From Hyphomicrobium zavarzinii ATCC 27496 (GTDB taxonomy: Bacteria; Pseudomonadota; Alphaproteobacteria; Rhizobiales; Hyphomicrobiaceae), in assembly GCF_000383415.1 (NCBI RefSeq), contig NZ_KB911259.1, forward strand, positions 337,007 through 401,006: a DNA stretch of 64,000 nt, in the 5' to 3' direction. The position numbers and the translations under genes are program-made. The notes beneath the pieces were generated by a model. That model was not told the DNA's origin. It saw only the letters and a program-made list of their open reading frames with translations, and made no database searches. Each line of letters opens with the position of its first letter. Position 1 is the stretch's first letter. Below, piece by piece: positions 1 to 7,819 of this stretch.

Positions 1-308
1 ATCGTAGCCTTCGCTGCGTCAGCCTTGTCCTCGGGAACAGTCAACACCGCATGGGTGGACTTCAGCGAGAAATCGACATTGCTGCCGATTGCCTTGCTGA
101 CGGCGGCATCGAGGCCCTTGAAGTCGGCGTCCGGGTTGGGAGACGAAATCGTGATCTTGACCTTCCCCTTCTCCGGGGTGCCGTAGATCGCAAAGCCTGC
201 TGAGTCCGGGCCGCGGTCGCACATGGTGGCGAGCATCTCGGCCGTAAGCGCGCCGAGCTGCGGCTCGAGCGCCTTGTCCTTCAGAAATAATCCGACAATT
301 CCACACAT
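1..308 (-). CDS. mgsA: N-methylglutamate synthase subunit A / GlxB-type class II glutamine amidotransferase (N-terminal part)
   Basis: The gene reads leftward and runs off the left edge; about 102 N-terminal residues are visible. The ATG at 308-306 gives a protein beginning MCGIVGLFLKDK, so Cys2 becomes the N-terminal nucleophile once Met is removed, as in Ntn-type glutamine amidotransferases. RGPDSAG follows near residue 33. In the family this domain releases ammonia from glutamine; as MgsA it works with MgsB and MgsC to make N-methylglutamate from methylamine and glutamate. The dimethylamine demethylase genes 3-7 kb away make that role more likely than the related GlxB, but sequence alone does not separate the two here. 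A TTGACG/TAGTGT promoter lies just upstream. mgsB and mgsC are expected to the left, outside the window. Confidence 0.8.
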   Translation of the reverse strand, partial: MCGIVGLFLKDKALEPQLGALTAEMLATMCDRGPDSAGFAIYGTPEKGKVKITISSPNPDADFKGLDAAVSKAIGSNVDFSLKSTHAVLTVPEDKADAAKAT

Positions 309-343
309 CTGACGCGTGCCCTCGGGTTGTTGATTATGAGGAA

Positions 344-403
344 ACACTACAAGAGACAAATGGCCGCGTCAATGTTCGAGAAACAAATTTTCTTCTAAAG
401 AAA
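344..403 (-). promoter_or_regulatory. Candidate mgsA promoter and operator
   Basis: On the minus strand TTGACG (372-367) is followed after 17 bases by TAGTGT (349-344), a reasonable sigma70-type pair that leaves a leader of roughly 30 bases before the mgsA ATG. Just upstream is an inverted repeat TTTCT-N5-AGAAA (389-403). The same arrangement occurs upstream of dmmD (6331-6345). The rest of the 309-597 gap shows no gene. Confidence 0.45.
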
Positions 404-597
404 CTCCCCGTCTCATCCAACTCAAGCATCCGGCCGCGCGACACGCCTCGCGCAGCAGCCGGATTCTCCGCATCGGCCCGCAACTTGAGCGATGCCGGGG
501 AAGCGCGGCTCCGCCCTCGCTGCGTAACCGAACGCGCCTGTGCACACGTCCGCTGTGCGGTGCAATACACGGCTGAAGGGAAGCGGAGAGCTCTCCG

Positions 598-1263
598 TTA
601 CGCCTTCCGGCGCTCGTAAATGATGATCGAAAGATAGATCGCCGGCAGCTCGATCAGCTTGTCGGGGCCGTGCAGCTCGGCGGAATCGAACATGATCGAG
701 TCGCCAGGCTCGAGAACATACGAGCGGTCGCCGTGCGCGTACGACACCTTACCGCTCAGCATGTAGAGGAACTCGATGCCCTCGTGGCGGAATTCCGTGT
801 AGGTGTCCGCGTCCTTGTTGAGCGTGATGATGTACGGCTCGACGGCGATGTCGCCTCCCAGCGATTGACCGAGAAGCTGATAGTTGTGGCCGACCTTCGT
901 GCCGCGGCGGCGAATGGCGACGCCTTCACCCTTCTTCACATACGAGCAGCCCCGCCCGCTGTCGTAAGTCGCAAGCAGCATCGTAAGCGGCAGATTGAGC
1001 GCCGACGCCAAGAGCTGCAGCGTGGAAAGAGAAGGCGAAATCTGGCCGTTCTCGATTTTAGAAAGCATGCCGGACGAAATATCCGCAACGGATGCGAGCT
1101 CCGAAACTGTGAGCCCCGCGTGCTTGCGATAGTCGCGCACCTGCGCGCCGATCGCGTTTTCGAGGGTACGAATGACGATGTCCGGCGCGCCGGATCCCGT
1201 CGTCAGATGCGCAGCCTTGGCTTTCGTGCCTGGCTTCTTCGTCACTTTACGCTTGGCCATCAT
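598..1263 (-). CDS. XRE-family regulator with C-terminal cupin domain
   Basis: About 220 residues. A basic, lysine-rich N-terminus is followed by an XRE helix-turn-helix (around residues 30-85, with SELASVADISSGMLSKIENG) and a C-terminal cupin barrel (EGIEFLYMLSGKVSY, LEPGDSIMF). This is the usual design of small-molecule-responsive regulators whose cupin senses a metabolite. Two adjacent ATGs (1263 and 1260) are possible starts; longer in-frame extensions lack motifs. It is divergent from the amine permease and flanked by mgsA and the dmm genes, so it most likely controls methylated-amine genes, as activator or repressor. The ligand is unknown. The domain call is firm; the target genes are inferred from position. 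Confidence 0.85.
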   Translation of the reverse strand: MMAKRKVTKKPGTKAKAAHLTTGSGAPDIVIRTLENAIGAQVRDYRKHAGLTVSELASVADISSGMLSKIENGQISPSLSTLQLLASALNLPLTMLLATYDSGRGCSYVKKGEGVAIRRRGTKVGHNYQLLGQSLGGDIAVEPYIITLNKDADTYTEFRHEGIEFLYMLSGKVSYAHGDRSYVLEPGDSIMFDSAELHGPDKLIELPAIYLSIIIYERRKA

Positions 1264-1633
1264 CGCTATCGTTTTTGTTTCACATTGAGAGACGGCGAGA
1301 CCCGCCTCTGTGCTCTGCGCTGACCTGAAAAGCTCGGTATTCCAGCGCAAACACCGACTTCTCCAAACATCCCCGCTCCGAAGATGCATCATTCTTCGCG
1401 AGGTGACAAACGGGGAAGACGCGGAGAAAGATGTTTCCTCTCGCGAATATTTGTTGACACAGAAACAACCGCTGCGTCATTATTGCCCAGGGGGTTGCAT
1501 CAGGGGTCCGGTAACAGACGGCACCCCAAAAAGCGATGCGCCCGCCATTGCCCGTCTGCGACACCGAAGCGCTCAACGCATGTCCGATGGCGCTCTCGCA
1601 GAGGGAAACAAAAAAAGCTCTGGGGAGTAAAAA
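1264..1633. promoter_or_regulatory. Divergent control region between regulator and permease genes
   Basis: This 370-base gap has no credible gene. Rightward it contains a perfect -35 hexamer TTGACA (1454-1459) with only a weak -10 about 17 bases on (near 1477-1485). An imperfect inverted repeat, GAGAAA then TTTCCTC, lies shortly upstream, and CAGAAAC abuts the -35. The permease has a good ribosome site, GGGGAG, about 7 bases before its ATG at 1634. Confidence 0.35.
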
Positions 1634-3409
1634 ATGAATGTCGTAACGGGCGCGTTGGCGGCTGACTCGCCAACATTACATCGATCAATTGACTGGAGAG
1701 GCGCGTTCTGGGTCGCCAGTGGCGTTCCTGCTCTCGTTCTCTTTTCCATTGGCGGCATCGCTGGAACCACCGGCAATGTCGCCTTTCTTGTCTGGATGGC
1801 CAGCATGTGCATGGGCTTCATCCAGTCGTTTACCTACGCCGAGATCGCTGGCCTCTTCCCGAACAAGTCGGGCGGCGCATCCGTTTACGGCGCCTCTGCC
1901 TGGGTTCGTTACTCGAAGCTGATTGCTCCGCTTTCCGTCTGGTGCAACTGGCTGGCCTGGACGCCGGTGCTCTCGCTCGGTTGCTCCATCGCAGCCGCCT
2001 ACATCCTGAACGCACTTGGTCCGATCCCAGGCGCGGAGTCGCCGGAAGTCCTCGCCTGGGTAAAGGCGAACGCCAGCTCTCTCGCCGCCGATAGCCCGCG
2101 CATCGCAGAATGGCTGGCAGCCAACGCCGGCAAGACGGCCGAGGATGCACGCGCGGCACTGCTCGCGGCCGACGGCGTCTCGGCACTCACACCCGCGTTC
2201 CGCAACTGGACTCTTGTCAGCGGCTCGCTCGGTCCGGTCTCCTTCTCCCTCAACTGGACGTTCTTCATCGGCGTCGCGCTGATGCTGATGACGTTCGCGA
2301 TCCAGCATCGCGGCATTCTGGGCACCGCCAACGTACAGAAGTACATCGGTCTGCTCGTGATCGTCCCGATGCTCATCGTCGGCATCGCGCCCATCGTGAC
2401 CGGCCAGATCAACTGGGACAACTACACGCCTCTCGCACCCTTGAAGCAGGCCTACGTGCCTGAACATGGCGAGTGGAACATCGGTGGCTGGACGCTGGTG
2501 CTCGGCGGCATGTTCATCGCGGCCTGGTCGACCTACGCGTTTGAGACCGCGATCTGCTACACGAGCGAGTTCAAGAATCCGAAGACCGATACCTTCCGCG
2601 CGATCTTCTACTCGGGCCTGCTTTGCCTCGTGCTCTACACGCTCGTCCCCTTCACCTTCCAGGGCGTGCTGGGCCTCAACGGAATGCTCGACGCCTCGAT
2701 TGTCGACGGCTCGGGCGTTGCGGCCGCTATGGGCAACATGGTGGGCGGAGGCGGCTTCGTCACGTCAATCATGGTCATGTTGATGATCTTCGCGCTCATC
2801 CTCGCGATCATGACGGCGATGGGCGGCTCCTCGCGCACGCTGTACCAGGGCTCCGTCGACGGCTGGCTTCCGCGCTACCTGTCTCGCGTGAACACGCACG
2901 GCGCTCCCACCGCGGCGATGTGGTCCGACCTCATCTTCAACCTCGGCCTTCTTGCCATCGCCGCGGCCGATGCGACGAGCTACTTCTTCATCCTCGCCGT
3001 ATCGAACTGCTGCTACATCATCTTCAACTTCCTGAACCTGAACTCGGGCTGGATCCACCGGATCGACAACGGCCACATCGAGCGGCCGTGGAAAGCTCCC
3101 ACGATCCTGCTCGCGATCGGCGTACTTTTCTCCTTCGTCAACGCCGTGTTCCTCGGCGCAGGCGCCAAGGTCTGGAACCCGGTTGCACTCTGGGCAGCCA
3201 CCATCGCGGCCGGCCTCATCATTCCGGTGTTCATGTTCCGCCACTATGTGCAGGACAAGGGCCGCTTCCCCGCTCACATGCTGGACGACCTCAACCTCAC
3301 CGAGGCCGACCTCAAGGTGCGCAAGGCCGGCATCCTGCCCTATCTGACGCTCATCGCAGGCGTCACTGTTGTTCTTCTCGCCAACTGGTTCTTCCAGCTT
3401 CCGGCGTGA
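1634..3409 (+). CDS. APC-family permease, probable methylated-amine or amino-acid transporter
   Basis: A 591-residue membrane protein of the amino acid-polyamine-organocation superfamily, with about twelve hydrophobic segments. The N-terminal part carries the family's glycine-rich region (PALVLFSIGGIAGTTGNVAF). An unusual polar stretch of about 70 residues (roughly 130-200, alanine- and aspartate-rich) interrupts the membrane segments. It starts the rightward unit that leads into the dimethylamine monooxygenase genes and lies opposite the XRE-cupin regulator, so uptake of di- or trimethylamine, or of a related amine, is the likely job. The substrate is inferred from position only. A hairpin at 3419-3444 follows the stop codon. 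Confidence 0.8.
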   Translation: MNVVTGALAADSPTLHRSIDWRGAFWVASGVPALVLFSIGGIAGTTGNVAFLVWMASMCMGFIQSFTYAEIAGLFPNKSGGASVYGASAWVRYSKLIAPLSVWCNWLAWTPVLSLGCSIAAAYILNALGPIPGAESPEVLAWVKANASSLAADSPRIAEWLAANAGKTAEDARAALLAADGVSALTPAFRNWTLVSGSLGPVSFSLNWTFFIGVALMLMTFAIQHRGILGTANVQKYIGLLVIVPMLIVGIAPIVTGQINWDNYTPLAPLKQAYVPEHGEWNIGGWTLVLGGMFIAAWSTYAFETAICYTSEFKNPKTDTFRAIFYSGLLCLVLYTLVPFTFQGVLGLNGMLDASIVDGSGVAAAMGNMVGGGGFVTSIMVMLMIFALILAIMTAMGGSSRTLYQGSVDGWLPRYLSRVNTHGAPTAAMWSDLIFNLGLLAIAAADATSYFFILAVSNCCYIIFNFLNLNSGWIHRIDNGHIERPWKAPTILLAIGVLFSFVNAVFLGAGAKVWNPVALWAATIAAGLIIPVFMFRHYVQDKGRFPAHMLDDLNLTEADLKVRKAGILPYLTLIAGVTVVLLANWFFQLPA

Positions 3410-3418
3410 TGACGAAAG

Positions 3419-3444
3419 GACGGTGGGCCGCCAGGCCCGCCGTC
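3419..3444 (+). terminator. GC-rich hairpin after the permease gene
   Basis: Ten bases after the stop codon an 11-base-pair stem (GACGGTGGGCC against GGCCCGCCGTC, one T-G wobble) closes on a GCCA loop. No T run follows, so it may be an mRNA 3' stabiliser or weak terminator rather than a classical rho-independent terminator. Confidence 0.5.
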
Positions 3445-3462
3445 ACACGACACTGACCGAAC

Positions 3463-3482
3463 AAGAAACTGATAAGAAACTG
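3463..3482 (+). promoter_or_regulatory. Tandem AAGAAACTG repeats upstream of dmmA
   Basis: AAGAAACTG occurs at 3463-3471 and again at 3474-3482. The copies start 11 bases apart, one DNA helical turn, which suits side-by-side binding of a regulator. A third related element, TAAGAAACC, sits nearer dmmA at about 3551-3559. Function is not proven. Confidence 0.35.
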
Positions 3483-3502
3483 CACCAATAAAAAAAGACA
3501 CA

Positions 3503-3548
3503 GCGCTAGGGCGATCTCCGAGCACAGCGAGGAAATCGCCCGAAGCGC
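3503..3548 (+). other. Interrupted hairpin in the dmmA leader
   Basis: GCGCT (3503-3507) and GGGCGAT (3509-3515) pair with ATCGCCC (3535-3541) and AGCGC (3544-3548), giving a 12-base-pair interrupted stem that ends 35 bases before the dmmA ATG. It could be an attenuator, an RNA processing site or a 5' stabiliser. There is no T run. Confidence 0.4.
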
Positions 3549-3583
3549 CGTAAGAAACCAATAATCCTAGCGGAGAACTGCGC

Positions 3584-4189
3584 ATGCTTGTCGAGGGCAT
3601 CAAAAGCAGGCCACAGTATCCTGGCTTGATCGCCGACTGCTACGCGAACCATCACGTCATCGCTGCAGATGGCGATGGAGCACAAGCCATCATCGATCTC
3701 TTCAATCAACACGGTCCGCAGATAAAAGGCCGCGTCACCATCGTCTACGCCGAGACCCTGCCCAACAGCGCCGACTACACGACACGCCTGAAGCAACTGC
3801 CCGTCGAGATCGTCCATGCGCTGCCGACGGTCGTCACGGCGATCCGGCGCCTGACCGGCGTGCTCCACGTGGCGCGCATGGGAACCCGCATCTACGCCGC
3901 GGGAACCGAAACCATGATCGGCCTCACCGTCCAACTCGCACAGGAGCTTGGCATGGACCCGCAAGCGGTCCTGACCGAGCATCGCGGCACTATGGCCCGC
4001 CGCGTACAGTGCGTTCATTGCAAGGGATTTACCGAGAACGTGAAGACGAACATCGTCAAGTGCGCGCACTGCGGCGCAAATCTTCTCGTCCGCGATCACT
4101 ACTCGAAGCGCCTCGCAGCCTTCCAGGGCGTGTGCGTCGACGCCGAGGTTCCCGGCGAGCTCCCCGAGATCGTCGAGGTGTTCAAATGA
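3584..4189 (+). CDS. dmmA: Dimethylamine monooxygenase small subunit DmmA (HODM gamma-type)
   Basis: A 201-residue protein. The N-terminal two thirds look like an alpha/beta domain, and the C-terminus carries a zinc-ribbon or rubredoxin-like pair, CVHC (near residue 145) and CAHC (near residue 165). This matches the small subunit of the heme-dependent oxidative N-demethylase known as HODM gamma or DmmA. It is needed together with the reductase and heme subunits to turn dimethylamine into methylamine and formaldehyde. Its stop codon overlaps the next start codon (ATGA at 4186-4189), so translation is coupled. Its exact biochemical role within the complex cannot be read from the sequence. Confidence 0.85.
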   Translation: MLVEGIKSRPQYPGLIADCYANHHVIAADGDGAQAIIDLFNQHGPQIKGRVTIVYAETLPNSADYTTRLKQLPVEIVHALPTVVTAIRRLTGVLHVARMGTRIYAAGTETMIGLTVQLAQELGMDPQAVLTEHRGTMARRVQCVHCKGFTENVKTNIVKCAHCGANLLVRDHYSKRLAAFQGVCVDAEVPGELPEIVEVFK

Positions 4190-5145
4190 GTGGCGCTGAA
4201 ATTCCCGTCCGCGTCGCCCGCGTCGAAACCGTCGCAGAGCGCATCAAGCGCATCCGCTTCGTCCCCATCGACGGACGCCCGCTGCCCACCTTCTCGGCCG
4301 GCGCCCACACCGTGGTCACGATGCGCGACGGCGCCAAGACCATCAAGAACCCCTACTCGCTCATGGGTTCGCTGAGCGACACCACCGGCTACGAGATCAG
4401 CGTCCTCAAGACCAATAATTCGCACGGCGGATCGCTGTACGTGCACGAGAAGCTATACGAAGGCGCTTTCGTCACCATCAGCCACCCCTCGAATCTGTTC
4501 GCGCTCGACCTTCGCGCGCGCAAGCATCTCCTCATCGCGGGCGGCATCGGCATCACGCCGATCATGGCGATGGCCGAGCAGCTTCAGCAGATCGGCGCGC
4601 CCTTCGAGCTGCACTACTCCACCCGCACGCCGAGCTCGGGCGCATACGTGGATGAGTTGAAGCGGAAATACGGCCGCAAGCTTCACCACTATCAGACCGT
4701 CTCCGCCCAGCGGATCGATCTCACCAATCTCCTCGGTCAGCAGCCCCTCGGAACGCATCTCTATGTCTGCGGTCCCGACGCGATGATCGAGGATGTGCTG
4801 CGGCTCGCCAAGGAAGCCGGCTGGCCAAGCCAGCACGTCCACGCCGAGCACTTCACCGCCCCGCGCGGCGGCCTGCCGTTCGATGTGGAGCTCACGAAAT
4901 CGGGCCGAACCATCCGCGTGAAGGAGGACGAAAGCATCCTCCAGGCACTCGAATCCGCTGGCCTCGAGCCTCCGTATCTCTGCCGCGGCGGGGCATGCGG
5001 ACAGTGCGAGACGGCCGTGGTGAGCTGCGACGGCAGCATTCTCCACTACGACCACTATCTGACCGACGAGGAAAAGCAGGCTGGAAACAAAATCATGATC
5101 TGCGTTTCTCGCCTCAAAGGATCGCGGATCACTCTCGATCTCTGA
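4186..5145 (+). CDS. Dimethylamine monooxygenase reductase subunit (PDR/VanB family, HODM beta-type)
   Basis: A 319-residue phthalate-dioxygenase-reductase-type protein: flavin-binding barrel (NPYSLMGS near residue 60), NAD(P)-binding domain (GGIGITPIMAMAEQL near residue 115), then a C-terminal plant-type [2Fe-2S] ferredoxin domain with CRGGACGQC and a distal cysteine in MICVSR. It should pass electrons from NAD(P)H through flavin and the iron-sulfur cluster to the heme subunit. The ATG at 4186 overlaps the dmmA stop; an upstream in-frame extension to 4009 overlaps dmmA and is not believable. It is one of the two remaining dmmABC genes, but which of the letters B and C applies is not certain from memory, so no symbol is given. 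Confidence 0.88.
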   Translation: MSGAEIPVRVARVETVAERIKRIRFVPIDGRPLPTFSAGAHTVVTMRDGAKTIKNPYSLMGSLSDTTGYEISVLKTNNSHGGSLYVHEKLYEGAFVTISHPSNLFALDLRARKHLLIAGGIGITPIMAMAEQLQQIGAPFELHYSTRTPSSGAYVDELKRKYGRKLHHYQTVSAQRIDLTNLLGQQPLGTHLYVCGPDAMIEDVLRLAKEAGWPSQHVHAEHFTAPRGGLPFDVELTKSGRTIRVKEDESILQALESAGLEPPYLCRGGACGQCETAVVSCDGSILHYDHYLTDEEKQAGNKIMICVSRLKGSRITLDL

Positions 5146-5181
5146 TGTCACCTCCCGAAAAGCGGTCTTAGGAGCAAGCTA

Positions 5182-6222
5182 ATGAATCAGGAATTCAAGA
5201 AAGAGACCTTCCGGGACGATTACACGTTCTCGAACAGCCCGGAGTCGATCAGGCGCTTCCCCTTCCCGTTCTGGGAAGACAAGTACATGTACTCGGTGAA
5301 CATCGAGCCGCACACCAAGGGCCCTGCGGGCTCGGTGTTCGAGTTCCCCATCGACATCAACGAGCACTACGTCTCCGAGATGGCGGATCGCGCCATCGTC
5401 CTCAAGGAGGACCCGCTCCGCTGCCAGGCCCTTCCTCACATGATGCTGGCGCAGTGGGACTTTCTCGAGCTGCTGATGACCTCCATGGCGCGGGATTACC
5501 CGCAGTGGTTCTCGCTCAAGACCGAGGGCGACAACTGGCACTGGATCAACCGCCCGCTCAACATCGACCAGAAGTTCGTCTTCGGCGATCCCTCGACGCT
5601 GCCCTACGAGCCGATGGAGTACATCGGCCGCCAGTGCCAGGGTGACTTCTCGATCCAGGACCAGCGCGACGGACAGCTCTGGATGGATGCGGGAATCATC
5701 ACCACCCAGGCCGATTGGTCGCTCGATTTCGACGTCGGCATGAACTTCATGGAATGGCACGGCCCGGTGCCGCTCGCCCATGACATGAAGGTGTTCGATC
5801 GCGCGCTGAAGTTCCTCTTGAACCTCCAGCTCGGCCAGCCTGTGCGCCGCCTCAACTGGACGATGACCATCAACCCGCGTCTCGATACCAGCCCGGAGAA
5901 CTACAACAAGTGGGGCAAGGACCGCACCACGGTCACGCCGGAGAATGTCGGCGACAAGGTGCACCTGCGCGTCGAGCTGCAGGCGCTGTGGCGCCTCCCG
6001 CGCTCGAACGCCATCCTCTTCTCCATCCGCGGCTATCTGATCAAGATGCGCGAGCTGGTCACGGTGCCGAAGTGGGGCCGCCGCATGCATCGCGTTCTGA
6101 AATCGCTCCCGCAGGAGCTCATCGACTACAAGGGCATCACACGCTACCGCGACACCACCCTCGAATGGCTGTCTCAGTATGACGACGGCGCACCGACCTC
6201 TCAGGGCGGCGGTCCTGATTGA
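5182..6222 (+). CDS. Heme-dependent oxidative N-demethylase catalytic subunit (DUF3445, HODM alpha-type)
   Basis: A 346-residue soluble protein of the DUF3445 family, the heme-binding PAS-like catalytic subunit of dimethylamine monooxygenase. Recognisable family stretches include FPFPFWEDKYMYSVN near the start, YIGRQCQGDFSIQDQ and MDAGIITTQADWSLDFDVG in the middle, and LWRLPRSNAILFSIRGYL near the C-terminus. In the characterised Pseudomonas enzyme this subunit uses O2 and electrons from the reductase to demethylate dimethylamine. It follows the reductase gene after 36 bases, with a ribosome site (TTAGGAGC) before the ATG. A strong hairpin ends the transcript segment at 6235-6274. Confidence 0.88.
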   Translation: MNQEFKKETFRDDYTFSNSPESIRRFPFPFWEDKYMYSVNIEPHTKGPAGSVFEFPIDINEHYVSEMADRAIVLKEDPLRCQALPHMMLAQWDFLELLMTSMARDYPQWFSLKTEGDNWHWINRPLNIDQKFVFGDPSTLPYEPMEYIGRQCQGDFSIQDQRDGQLWMDAGIITTQADWSLDFDVGMNFMEWHGPVPLAHDMKVFDRALKFLLNLQLGQPVRRLNWTMTINPRLDTSPENYNKWGKDRTTVTPENVGDKVHLRVELQALWRLPRSNAILFSIRGYLIKMRELVTVPKWGRRMHRVLKSLPQELIDYKGITRYRDTTLEWLSQYDDGAPTSQGGGPD

Positions 6223-6234
6223 GATCTGAAACTT

Positions 6235-6274
6235 GCAGCGGACGATTGAGCTTCCACGCACAATCGTCCGCTGC
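6235..6274 (+). terminator. Perfect 14-bp hairpin after the heme subunit gene
   Basis: Bases 6235-6248 and 6261-6274 are perfect reverse complements around a 12-base loop, 13 bases past the stop codon. No T run follows. It probably separates expression of the three oxygenase genes from dmmD, or protects the upstream mRNA end. Confidence 0.6.
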
Positions 6275-6328
6275 GCTCATTCCGGACGTTTCCGCTATGC
6301 GTCCCGCATTCAAATTTCCCGAATTTTG

Positions 6329-6381
6329 AATTTCTCACTAAGAAAAAAAGTTGACTCAAAAGAAACGACGTGCGAGAAATT
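6329..6381 (+). promoter_or_regulatory. AT-rich dmmD leader with inverted repeats
   Basis: Within a region much richer in A+T than its surroundings, AATTTCTC (6329-6336) is mirrored by GAGAAATT (6374-6381), and TTTCT-N5-AGAAA (6331-6345) repeats the element upstream of mgsA. TTGACT (6351-6356) could be a -35 box, but no clear -10 is seen. dmmD therefore probably has its own regulated promoter. Confidence 0.4.
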
Positions 6382-6436
6382 TGAAAAAGCTCGGCATGCG
6401 TATGCGCAGCAGCCCAAAAAGTACTCGGAGGAAATG

Positions 6437-7558
6437 ATGTCGAATATCACCCGCAAAACTGCGCTCGAAAGCCGCCACCGCGCGCTCGGGTCGGACCTGA
6501 CCCAGTCCTGGAACGGCATGCCGATTCCTCAGAACTACGCCACCGATCCCTATGACGAGGTTGCAGCAACGCGCTATCGCGCAGGCCTCATCGAGGTCAC
6601 CGGCCTCAACATCGTCAACGTCTCCGGTCCGGACGCCACGAAGTTCCTGAACTATCTCCTCACCACCGACGTTTCGAAGGCCGCCGTCGGCGACTCGCAT
6701 ATCTCGAACACCGTCAACGATGCTGGCGCACTCATCGACGACGTTCTCGTGTACGTCGACGGCCAGAACACGTTCCGCATCTCCCATGGCGGCGGCGCCT
6801 TCGGCGAAGCGCTGAAGGAGTACGCGTCGAAGTACGACGTCAAGATCGAGCCCGATGACGATGTGCACATTCTCTCGCTGCAGGGCCCCGTCGCGCTCGA
6901 TGTGTTGGCTCCCCATACGCCGGCCGATCTGTCGAAGCTCGGCTACTTCAAGCATCTGAAGACAACGCTTTTCGGCCGCCCGGTTTCGATCGCACGCGGC
7001 GGCTACTCCGGCGAGCGCGGCTACGAAGTCTTCACCAGCCGCGAAGACGCGGGCTTCATCTGGGATTCGATCCTCGAAGCCGGAAAGGCAAAGGGCGTCA
7101 TGCCGGTCTCCTGGACCTGCCTCGACATCGTCCGCGTCGAATCCGGCCTGCTGTTCTTCCCGTTCGATATGCCCCATGGCGACACCACGCCTTGGGAAGT
7201 GCGCGCCGACTGGACCATCGATCTCAGCAAGCCTGACTTCCGCGGCAAGGCGGCCGTAGCCGCGAGCAAGGGCAAGGAGCGCTCGTTCATCACCGGCCTG
7301 GAAGTGGATTCCCACGAAGCCGTCACCCCCGGCGCGAAGGTTTTCGCAGGCGGCAAGGAAGTCGGCATCGTGACCAGCACCACCTTCAGCCAGCATCTCG
7401 GCAAGTCGCTGGCCATGGCCCAGATCGCGCCGTCGCACACGGCACTCGGCACGGCCGTCGAGATCAACGACGGCGGCAAGGTGCTCAACGCTCACGTCGT
7501 GCGGATGCCGTTCTACGACCCGCTGCGTTTCCGGACCCATCCGGCCTCGGAGCGCTGA
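6437..7558 (+). CDS. dmmD: DmmD: GcvT-like tetrahydrofolate-dependent delta subunit of dimethylamine demethylation
   Basis: A 373-residue protein of the aminomethyltransferase (GcvT) fold: a folate-binding domain (around residues 30-250, with GPDATKFLNYLLTTDVS and ARGGYSGERGYEVF) and a C-terminal barrel (GGKEVGIVTSTTFS). In the HODM system the delta subunit handles the formaldehyde released from the methylamine, moving it to tetrahydrofolate. The matching Ruegeria gene, dmmD, was needed for growth on methylated amines but not for demethylase activity in E. coli. The start at 6437 is set by GGAGGAA at 6427-6433; an in-frame ATG three bases upstream overlaps less well with that site. It is the last gene of the cluster and ends before a clear terminator. 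Confidence 0.85.
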   Translation: MSNITRKTALESRHRALGSDLTQSWNGMPIPQNYATDPYDEVAATRYRAGLIEVTGLNIVNVSGPDATKFLNYLLTTDVSKAAVGDSHISNTVNDAGALIDDVLVYVDGQNTFRISHGGGAFGEALKEYASKYDVKIEPDDDVHILSLQGPVALDVLAPHTPADLSKLGYFKHLKTTLFGRPVSIARGGYSGERGYEVFTSREDAGFIWDSILEAGKAKGVMPVSWTCLDIVRVESGLLFFPFDMPHGDTTPWEVRADWTIDLSKPDFRGKAAVAASKGKERSFITGLEVDSHEAVTPGAKVFAGGKEVGIVTSTTFSQHLGKSLAMAQIAPSHTALGTAVEINDGGKVLNAHVVRMPFYDPLRFRTHPASER

Positions 7559-7688
7559 TTACCTCACGCCTCCAACACTACTTCACTACGTCTTCCTCCC
7601 AAGTACGATGCTGTTTGGTGCCGATCTTTTGACCATCGAGGTTCCCCTGGTTTCTTTAGACGGCAATGTCCATCCAAACAGCTAAACT

Positions 7689-7720
7689 GGAGCCCAAGCC
7701 AAACTTGGGCTCCTTTTTTT
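7689..7720 (+). terminator. Rho-independent terminator of the dmm cluster
   Basis: A perfect 10-bp stem (GGAGCCCAAG, 7689-7698; CTTGGGCTCC, 7704-7713) with a five-base loop is followed by seven T residues (7714-7720). It lies 130 bases past dmmD and ends the methylated-amine block. Confidence 0.92.
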
Positions 7721-7819
7721 ATCCTCGGCCGCTCACGCTTTTTGAGCCGCTCGGATGGGGGTGCTCACATTGGCCGTCAGGGCCCTTGACGCCGCGCTGC
7801 AATCCGCCATGCTCGCGGC

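Noticed and set aside
4009-4185. An in-frame extension of the reductase gene upstream of 4186
   Set aside because: It overlaps dmmA almost throughout, has a composition typical of an out-of-frame reading, and the ATGA overlap at 4186 gives the correct family start.
6235-6274. The 14-bp inverted repeat as a transposon end or attachment site
   Set aside because: There is no transposase, no matching second copy and no target duplication; a hairpin after a gene is the simpler reading.
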